DNA of 64,000 nucleotides from assembly GCA_001044335.1 (NCBI GenBank), contig CP011001.1, positions 124,001 through 188,000 on the forward strand, in the 5' to 3' direction. Below the pieces are notes generated by a model. The model was not told the DNA's origin. It did no database searches and saw only the letters and a program-made list of their open reading frames with translations. Of the stretch, positions 58,859 through 64,000 are shown piece after piece. Each line of letters begins with the position of its first letter. The first letter of the stretch is position 1. The position numbers were made by a program, and so were the translations under genes. The stretch comes from Methylophilales bacterium MBRSF5. Lineage in GTDB: Bacteria > Pseudomonadota > Gammaproteobacteria > Burkholderiales > Methylophilaceae.

Positions 58859-59893
58859 TCATTTGTCTTCTGTGGTTAATTTTTGTTCAATAAACATTGC
58901 GTCACCGTAACTGAAAAATCGGTACTTTTCTTTAACAGCATGTGCATAGGCTGTCATTGTAAACGAATGACCAGCGAATGCCGAGACCAACATAATTAAA
59001 GTACTCTTTGGTAAGTGAAAATTGGTGAATAAGCTATCGACTATTTTAAATTGATAACCTGGATAAATAAAAATATTAGTTTTTTGAAAGTTCGAGTCTT
59101 TCTTGGGTTGGGCGTAAGCCGATTCCAGAGCCCGCAAAACAGTGGTACCAATCGCAATGATTCTCCCGCCATTTTTTTTTGTTTGCTCTATTCGATCATA
59201 TACATCTTGGCTAATCATGAATTCTTCCGAATGCATTTTATGGTCAGTTATATTTGAATTACGAACAGGCTGAAATGTGCCAGAACCAACATGCAGCGTG
59301 ATGAAGCTAAAGTTTAAGTTTTGTTTTGATAATTCTAAAAAAAATTGATCATCAAAATGAAGACCGGCCGTTGGCGCAGCAATAGCGCCATCATGTTTAG
59401 CAAAAACAGTTTGATAACGATCATCATCAAAATCCTCGTTATCTCTATTAATGTATGGGGGTAGGGGAAGTTTCCCATGACAATCGATGATGTTAAAAAT
59501 ATCATCATTGGTCTCGATGATAAACATATTTTCATCCCGATCTTTTACCGTCAGTTTAAAATTACCGACCATAATTTCTAATCCAGCATTAATTTTTTTG
59601 GATGTTCCAATATGACCAACAAATGAATTTTGATTGATTATTTTTTCGATCAATACTTCGACTTTGCCGCCACTTTTTTTATGACCATGGATCCGAGCTT
59701 TTATTACCTTTGTATCATTAAAAACAAGGAGGTCGTTATGATTTATAAGAGATAAAAAATTTGTAAAATTATTATCAATAATTTCTTCAGTGTTTGGATT
59801 GAGCTGCAGTAATCGACTATCGGACCGTTTATCTGTCGGGTGTTGTGCGATCAATTCTTCTGGCAGTGTGTAATTAAATTCTTCTATATTCAT
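58859..59893 (-). CDS. queA: S-adenosylmethionine:tRNA ribosyltransferase-isomerase
   Basis: QueA builds epoxyqueuosine at tRNA position 34 using the ribosyl part of SAM. The 344 residues show FNYTLPEELIAQHP near residue 5, NDTKVIKARIHGHKKSGGKVEVL near 57, GAIAAPTAGLHFDDQFF near 168 and the signature FITLHVGSGTFQPVR near 196. FHLPKSTLIMLVSAFAG is near 292. Length is usual. The start codon lies 30 bases from the tRNA-Leu gene on the other strand, so both promoters share a very short gap. Confidence 0.97.
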   Translation of the reverse strand: MNIEEFNYTLPEELIAQHPTDKRSDSRLLQLNPNTEEIIDNNFTNFLSLINHNDLLVFNDTKVIKARIHGHKKSGGKVEVLIEKIINQNSFVGHIGTSKKINAGLEIMVGNFKLTVKDRDENMFIIETNDDIFNIIDCHGKLPLPPYINRDNEDFDDDRYQTVFAKHDGAIAAPTAGLHFDDQFFLELSKQNLNFSFITLHVGSGTFQPVRNSNITDHKMHSEEFMISQDVYDRIEQTKKNGGRIIAIGTTVLRALESAYAQPKKDSNFQKTNIFIYPGYQFKIVDSLFTNFHLPKSTLIMLVSAFAGHSFTMTAYAHAVKEKYRFFSYGDAMFIEQKLTTEDK

Positions 59894-59905
59894 TTAATGA
59901 AAGCT

Positions 59906-59914
59906 TGTTATAAT
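59906..59914 (+). promoter_or_regulatory. Extended -10 promoter for tRNA-Leu
   Basis: TGTTATAAT (59906-59914) is a perfect extended -10 element (TGnTATAAT). No good -35 box is at the right distance, consistent with an extended -10 promoter. The tRNA begins 10 bases downstream, close to the predicted start. Confidence 0.55.
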
Positions 59915-59923
59915 TTCCATTCT

Positions 59924-60010
59924 GCCGGGATGGCGGAACTGGTAGACGCACGGGATTCAAAATCCCGCGCTGGCGACAGCGTGCGAGTTCGATTCTCGCT
60001 CCCGGCACCA
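59924..60010 (+). tRNA. tRNA-Leu (anticodon CAA)
   Basis: 87 bases including an encoded CCA. The acceptor stem GCCGGGA (59924-59930) pairs with TCCCGGC (60000-60006), followed by discriminator A and CCA. The anticodon loop TTCAAAA within stem CGGGA/TCCCG gives CAA, reading UUG leucine codons. A long variable arm (GCTGGCGACAGC region) marks a class II tRNA. The T arm GCGAG-TTCGATT-CTCGC is canonical. The usual leucine D-loop GGTAGAC is present. Confidence 0.97.
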
Positions 60011-60034
60011 TTCTTCTACGAAATTATACATTAG

Positions 60035-60499
60035 ATGATTGAAAATAAATTTGATAAACAGAAAGACACTCAGTCAATAATTATTCGACCTAATCCTGCC
60101 ATGCCATGGGACATGATTAAGAAAGTTTATATTTATTTCGGCTGTTTCATTCTTTTAATAGCAATTGCTTTAACCTATGTTAATTTATATTTGGCCATCC
60201 CTTTTTATGGGATTGAATTTTTAATCTTAGGTTATGCACTTTACATCACAGCTTTAAAAAGTACTTTTTATGAAGAAATTTTAATCAGTCCTCATAACAT
60301 AAAAGTTAGATTTGTCATGAGAAAAAAAATTAAGGAGTATGAATTAGTGAGAAATTGGACTAATTTTCAGTATGAGCCACCTACCAGGCTAAAACATTCA
60401 ATTTTTTATTTTATTAAGGATGGGAAAAAAATCTTTTTGGGTCAACGAGTTACAGATGATGAGCGCGAAAAGTTAAAGAACTTGATAAAAACCATATAA
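60035..60499 (+). CDS. DUF2244 family membrane protein
   Basis: A 154-residue protein with two adjacent membrane helices (about residues 32-50 and 54-73) after the N-terminal SIIIRPNPAMPWDMIKKVY block. A cytosolic domain follows with ISPHNIKVRF, EYELVRNWTNFQYEPP and KKIFLGQRVTDDEREKL. These fit DUF2244, which often sits upstream of the cytochrome oxidase genes and is presumed to aid oxidase assembly; that role is not shown here. It begins 24 bases after the tRNA. Confidence 0.85.
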   Translation: MIENKFDKQKDTQSIIIRPNPAMPWDMIKKVYIYFGCFILLIAIALTYVNLYLAIPFYGIEFLILGYALYITALKSTFYEEILISPHNIKVRFVMRKKIKEYELVRNWTNFQYEPPTRLKHSIFYFIKDGKKIFLGQRVTDDEREKLKNLIKTI

Positions 60500-60508
60500 A
60501 CTTAATGG

Positions 60509-60538
60509 TTGACAAAATTGTTACAAATTAGTTACATT
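60509..60538 (+). promoter_or_regulatory. Promoter candidate for the cytochrome oxidase operon
   Basis: A consensus -35 TTGACA (60509-60514), 18 bases, then TACATT (60533-60538; or TTACAT with 17). GTTACA occurs twice at 60520-60525 and 60531-60536, exactly 11 bases apart, overlapping the spacer and -10 box; this could be an operator. The 92-base gap otherwise contains only the GAGGAAG ribosome site of coxB. Confidence 0.6.
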
Positions 60539-60591
60539 TATACGGGAACTAAAACAGTTTACTAACATTTAAGTATTGTGAAAGAGGAAGC

Positions 60592-61728
60592 ATGACAAGC
60601 ATTTATAAAAAAATTACTCAATCGTTAATATTATTATTAGCTTACCCACTATCTGCTTTTGCTGACTGGGAACTAAATATGCGTGAGGGTGTTACTCCAA
60701 TCAGTCAAAAAGTTTATGACATGCACATGGTGTCCTTATGGGTTGTGACCATTATCGGTATCCTTGTGTTCGGTATCATGTTTTGGTCTATATTTCATCA
60801 CAGAAAATCAAGAGGCGTAAAACCTGCAAAATTTTCACACAGCACAACAGTTGAAATTATTTGGACAGCTATTCCTCTACTTATTATTATTGGTCTTGCT
60901 ATTCCTGCAACTAAACTACTAATTGAAATGGATGACACATCCGATACAGCACTTACAGTAAAAGCAGTAGGCTACCAGTGGAAATGGAAATACGAGTACC
61001 TTGAAGATGATCTAACTATCTACAGTAACCTGGATGAGAAAAGTGTTGAATTAAGTCAGCGAGTTGATACTGTCAATCCAATGGAGCATTCTGATTACTT
61101 ACTAGATGTAGATGAACCACTCGTTTTACCAACCAATACCAAAATTAGGATATTAACTACAGCCAATGATGTGATCCACGCATGGTGGGTTCCGGATCTT
61201 GGGTGGAAGCGTGACGCAATCCCTGGTTTCATTAACGATAACTGGACTATGATTAATGAGCCTGGAACATATCGTGGCCAATGTGCTGAGATTTGTGGTA
61301 AAGGCCATGGTTACATGCCTATCGTTGTCAAAGCTGTTTCTATGGATGAATACAAAATTTGGGTGGCAGAGAAGAAACAAGAACAGGTAGCAGCGGCCGA
61401 GGCATCTAGTAAAGAAATGTCGATGGAAGAACTTATGACTAAAGGTGAAGCCGTTTACAAGGCTAACTGTTTGGCATGTCACCAAGCTAACGGTGAAGGC
61501 GTTCAGGGTGTTTTCCCTGCGGTAGCTGGAAGTCAGCTAGCGACTAAACCAGAAAATTTACAAGCTCACATTACGCAGATCATCTACGGTAAGAACTTAA
61601 TGCCAGCATTCGGTGAACAGTTGAATGATGGTGACATTGCGTCAGTAGTCACATACACACGAAACGCATTTGGTAATGATACAGGAGACGTTGTTCAAGC
61701 AGCCGATGTTGCAGCGGAACGCAAATAA
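60592..61728 (+). CDS. coxB: Cytochrome c oxidase subunit II fused to cytochrome c
   Basis: Takes electrons from cytochrome c into the terminal oxidase. The 378 residues have a signal sequence (to about 24), two membrane helices (about 47-68 and 88-110) and the CuA cupredoxin domain. Its ligands are His196, Cys231, Glu233, Cys235, His239 and Met242 (CAEICGKGHGYM). A linker precedes a C-terminal c-type cytochrome domain with CLACH at 293-297 and Met337 in NLMPAF. This is the caa3-like layout. Strong ribosome site GAGGAAG. coxA follows after 38 bases. Confidence 0.98.
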   Translation: MTSIYKKITQSLILLLAYPLSAFADWELNMREGVTPISQKVYDMHMVSLWVVTIIGILVFGIMFWSIFHHRKSRGVKPAKFSHSTTVEIIWTAIPLLIIIGLAIPATKLLIEMDDTSDTALTVKAVGYQWKWKYEYLEDDLTIYSNLDEKSVELSQRVDTVNPMEHSDYLLDVDEPLVLPTNTKIRILTTANDVIHAWWVPDLGWKRDAIPGFINDNWTMINEPGTYRGQCAEICGKGHGYMPIVVKAVSMDEYKIWVAEKKQEQVAAAEASSKEMSMEELMTKGEAVYKANCLACHQANGEGVQGVFPAVAGSQLATKPENLQAHITQIIYGKNLMPAFGEQLNDGDIASVVTYTRNAFGNDTGDVVQAADVAAERK

Positions 61729-61766
61729 TTTTTAATTAACTATAAATATTTTATGAGGCAAATATT

Positions 61767-63356
61767 ATGAGTACAGTAGCACACGAACATGATCATCATC
61801 ATGCTCCAACCGGTCTAAAGCGTTGGATTTTTTCAACCAACCATAAGGACATTGGAACACTCTATTTAATTTTCTCATTGATGATGTTTTTCATCGGTGG
61901 TGCAATGGCAATGATTATTAGGGCTGAATTATTTCAGCCGGGATTACAATTTGTTGATCCACAATTTTATAACTCAATGGTTACCGTTCATGCCCTCATC
62001 ATGATTTTTGGTGCCGTTATGCCTGCTGGCGTTGGGTTAGCGAACTGGATGATTCCTTTAATGATTGGTGCCCCTGACATGGCCCTTCCTCGTATGAATA
62101 ATATGAGTTTCTGGATACTTCCTTTTGGTTTTGCTTTATTGATCAGTACACTCTTCATGAATGGTGGCGGTCCAGCTGGTGGTTGGACGATGTATCCACC
62201 ACTTGTGTTACAGCTAGGTGATGCCTTTCCGTTTTTGATATTTACAGTGCATATTTTGGGTATTTCATCAATCATGGGTGCAATTAACATTATTGCAACC
62301 GTATTTAATATGCGTGCTCCAGGCATGACATTAATGAAAATGCCATTATTCGTTTGGACTTGGGTGATTACAGCATTCTTACTTATTGCTTCTCTTCCAG
62401 TATTAGCTGGTGCCGTGACAATGTTACTAACCGATAAATATTTCGGTACAAGTTTCTTCAATGCTGCAGGCGGTGGTGATCCAGTGTTGTTCCAACATAT
62501 CTTTTGGTTTTTCGGACACCCTGAGGTATATATTTTAGCGCTTCCAGCATTTGGTATCGTTTCAACAATTATTCCTACATTCGCAAGAAAACCACTATTT
62601 GGTTATGCATCGATGGTTTACGCGACAGCATCGATTGCAATCCTCTCATTCTTTGTTTGGGCTCACCATATGTTTACTGTGGGTATGCCTATCAAGGGTG
62701 AATTATTCTTTATGTATGCCACGATGTTGATTGCTGTGCCAACGGGCGTGAAAGTCTTTAACTGGATGGCAACAATGTGGAGAGGTGCGATGACCTTTGA
62801 GGCGCCTATGCTGTTCTCAATCGCATTCGTTATATTATTTACGATTGGTGGTTTCTCAGGACTGATGCTAGGTATTACACCAGTTGATTTCCAATATCAC
62901 GACACTTATTTTGTTGTGGCTCACTTCCATTATGTTCTCTTAACTGGTGCAGTGTTCTCACTGATGGCTGCGGCTTACTACTGGTTACCAAAATGGACAG
63001 GTTACATGTACGACGAGAAGCTTGCGAAGATACACTTCTGGTTATCTACAATTGCTGCTAACGTACTGTTTTTCCCACAACACTTCCTTGGTCTAGCTGG
63101 TATGCCAAGAAGAATTCCTGACTACAATATTGTATTTGCAGATTTCAACATGATCTCAAGTATCGGTGGATTTGCATACGGTATTAGTCAGTTACTGTTT
63201 GTATACATTGTTATCAAATGTGCACTGGGTGGCAAGAAAGCCAAGGCTCAGGCATGGGAAGGTGCAAAAGGTCTTGAATGGACAGTTCCATCACCAGCAC
63301 CATTCCACACATTTGAAACACCTCCAAAGCTAACTAAATCAATGCTTGAAAATTAG
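61767..63356 (+). CDS. coxA: Cytochrome c oxidase subunit I
   Basis: Heme-copper catalytic subunit, reducing O2 to water and pumping protons. The 529 residues have about 12 membrane helices. FSTNHKDIGTLYLIF is at the start. The low-spin heme His is in VTVHALIMIFGAVMP near 74. The cross-linked His-Tyr is in FGHPEVYILALP near 250, the CuB His pair in VWAHHMFTVGMP near 300, and the heme ligands in HDTYFVVAHFHYVL near 380. GHPEVY with the Glu indicates the A1 subtype. AGGCAAAT is the probable ribosome site. The small assembly gene follows after 3 bases. Confidence 0.99.
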   Translation: MSTVAHEHDHHHAPTGLKRWIFSTNHKDIGTLYLIFSLMMFFIGGAMAMIIRAELFQPGLQFVDPQFYNSMVTVHALIMIFGAVMPAGVGLANWMIPLMIGAPDMALPRMNNMSFWILPFGFALLISTLFMNGGGPAGGWTMYPPLVLQLGDAFPFLIFTVHILGISSIMGAINIIATVFNMRAPGMTLMKMPLFVWTWVITAFLLIASLPVLAGAVTMLLTDKYFGTSFFNAAGGGDPVLFQHIFWFFGHPEVYILALPAFGIVSTIIPTFARKPLFGYASMVYATASIAILSFFVWAHHMFTVGMPIKGELFFMYATMLIAVPTGVKVFNWMATMWRGAMTFEAPMLFSIAFVILFTIGGFSGLMLGITPVDFQYHDTYFVVAHFHYVLLTGAVFSLMAAAYYWLPKWTGYMYDEKLAKIHFWLSTIAANVLFFPQHFLGLAGMPRRIPDYNIVFADFNMISSIGGFAYGISQLLFVYIVIKCALGGKKAKAQAWEGAKGLEWTVPSPAPFHTFETPPKLTKSMLEN

Positions 63357-63359
63357 TTG

Positions 63360-63476
63360 ATGGCATTAGCTGAGAAGGATAAGAAGAATTTAGCAAAAAA
63401 GAATAAGCGATTAGCCCTAGTTTTGGCCCTAATCGCTCTTTCTTTTTACTTATTTTTTGTTTTGAGCTTCTTATAA
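63360..63476 (+). CDS. Small cytochrome oxidase assembly protein
   Basis: A 38-residue protein, MALAEKDKKNLAKKNKRL followed by one hydrophobic helix (ALVLALIALSFYLFFVLSF). It begins 3 bases after the coxA stop and ends 4 bases before ctaG. A Lys-rich N terminus and single anchor in this exact position match the short cytochrome oxidase small assembly proteins of betaproteobacteria. Function rests on context only. Confidence 0.75.
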   Translation: MALAEKDKKNLAKKNKRLALVLALIALSFYLFFVLSFL

Positions 63477-63480
63477 AAAA

Positions 63481-64000
63481 ATGATCTCAAAACAGAAAGG
63501 CGTAAAGAAGACTACGACCATCTTATTTGTAGTTACAATTTTGATGTTCGGTTTTGGTTACGCAATGGTACCCTTGTATGATGCTTTTTGCCAAATTACT
63601 GGCTTAAATGGCAAAACTCAAAGGGTAACCGAAGGTGCAGGGGAGGCGTCACCTTTAATTGATCGTGAGGTCAGGATACTTTTCGATTCCAATGTAAATG
63701 GTGATTTACCGTGGAGATTGAAACCTTCATTAAAATCGTTGAAAGTTCAACCAGGAAAGTTCTACGATGCCACATATACTGTGACTAATATGGCTGATAT
63801 ACCCGTAGTGGGCCAGGCTATACCAAGTGTATCCCCCCAGATAGCATCATTGTATTTTAAGAAATCAGAATGTTTTTGTTTTGTGAATCAGGTCTTAGAG
63901 CCTGGAGAAACCAAAGATATGCTGGTAAGATTTGAGGTAGATCAAGATTTGCCTAAAGATGTTGGAGCCCTGACACTCTCCTATACTTTCTTTAGAGCAA
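63481..64000 (+). CDS. ctaG: Cytochrome c oxidase assembly protein CtaG/Cox11 (3' end cut)
   Basis: Delivers copper to the CuB site of subunit I. The first 173 codons are in the window; the frame is open at its edge. One membrane helix (TTTILFVVTILMFGFGYAMVP, about residues 11-31, is preceded by a basic segment) is followed by VPLYDAFCQITGLNGKT. The periplasmic domain has the copper-binding ECFCF motif near 138 and DVGALTLSYTFF near 160. It sits 4 bases after the small assembly gene, with coxC expected next. Confidence 0.96.
   Translation, partial: MISKQKGVKKTTTILFVVTILMFGFGYAMVPLYDAFCQITGLNGKTQRVTEGAGEASPLIDREVRILFDSNVNGDLPWRLKPSLKSLKVQPGKFYDATYTVTNMADIPVVGQAIPSVSPQIASLYFKKSECFCFVNQVLEPGETKDMLVRFEVDQDLPKDVGALTLSYTFFRA

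Noticed and set aside
59840-60034. 64-aa frame through the tRNA-Leu gene
   Set aside because: It reads through a complete tRNA gene and the queA start region, so it is not a protein gene.

Overview
This AT-rich, tightly packed window looks like a chromosome segment from a streamlined betaproteobacterium. The best guess is a Methylophilales relative of the OM43 / Candidatus Methylopumilus type. This rests on gene order: str-S10-spc-alpha ribosomal cluster; dusB-fis-purH-purD-tsaC-hemF; DUF2782-thrB-BPSS1780-type membrane protein; DUF2244-coxB-coxA-small assembly protein-ctaG; and a DUF2322 gene. No methanol dehydrogenase or rRNA gene lies in the window, so the placement is inference. Nearly everything is core housekeeping. 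I saw no insertion sequence, prophage, CRISPR array, toxin-antitoxin pair or integration site.

Layout. 1-16226: 3' end of fusA, tuf, then the complete S10, spc and alpha ribosomal protein genes with secY, infA, rpmJ and rpoA, all on +. The block ends at a strong intrinsic terminator. Good promoter candidates precede rplC, rplN and rpsM. The rplC leader carries a terminator-like hairpin. S3 and L17 have long Lys/Ala-rich C-terminal tails, and the L17 tail is a nearly perfect 27-bp tandem repeat. 16281-18972 (+): MgtE Mg2+ channel and an MscS-type channel. 18981-21072 (-): coaBC, dut, rpmB, rpmG. 21091-23932 (+): DUF429 protein, CstA transporter and its YbdD partner. 23916-24701 (-): lgt. 24729-27832 (+): ilvD, a hexose-phosphate mutarotase and a small cytochrome c. 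27824-34747 (-): dusB, fis, purH, purD, tsaC, hemF and an amino acid permease. 34801-38232 (-): polA and a CinA-type domain protein. 38242-41001 (+): LOG-family protein, DUF2782, thrB and a membrane protein. 40996-45299 (-): groES-groEL under a CIRCE operator with an overlapping sigma32/sigma70-like promoter, then a strong terminator, then uvrD. 45431-50089 (+): aldo/keto reductase, bioA, dacB, FKBP isomerase, OsmC. 50095-52456 (-): ctpA, coq7, DUF2322. 52533-57969 (+): Rdx protein, DinG-like helicase, tsaB, rimI, a HolD-like protein, proS. 57972-59893 (-): queA and an unrecognised secreted protein. 59924-64000 (+): tRNA-Leu(CAA), DUF2244, coxB (fused to cytochrome c), coxA, a 38-aa assembly protein and the start of ctaG.

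How the genes fit together. The window supplies translation (ribosome, EF-G, EF-Tu, IF1, ProRS, tRNA modification by QueA, DusB and TsaB/TsaC), secretion (SecY, Lgt), transcription (RpoA, Fis), replication and repair (PolA, UvrD, DinG-like, a probable psi subunit), proteostasis (GroESL, CtpA, FKBP), biosynthesis (purine, heme, ubiquinone, biotin, CoA, branched-chain amino acids, threonine) and a caa3-like terminal oxidase. Genes usually abut or overlap by a few bases, and opposing genes often overlap at their 3' ends without a visible terminator.

No large undescribed system is visible. The observations most worth checking are the HolD-like gene next to rimI, the repeat tail on L17, the shared ribosomal promoter signature, the hairpin in the rplC leader, and the apparent double heat-shock control of groESL.
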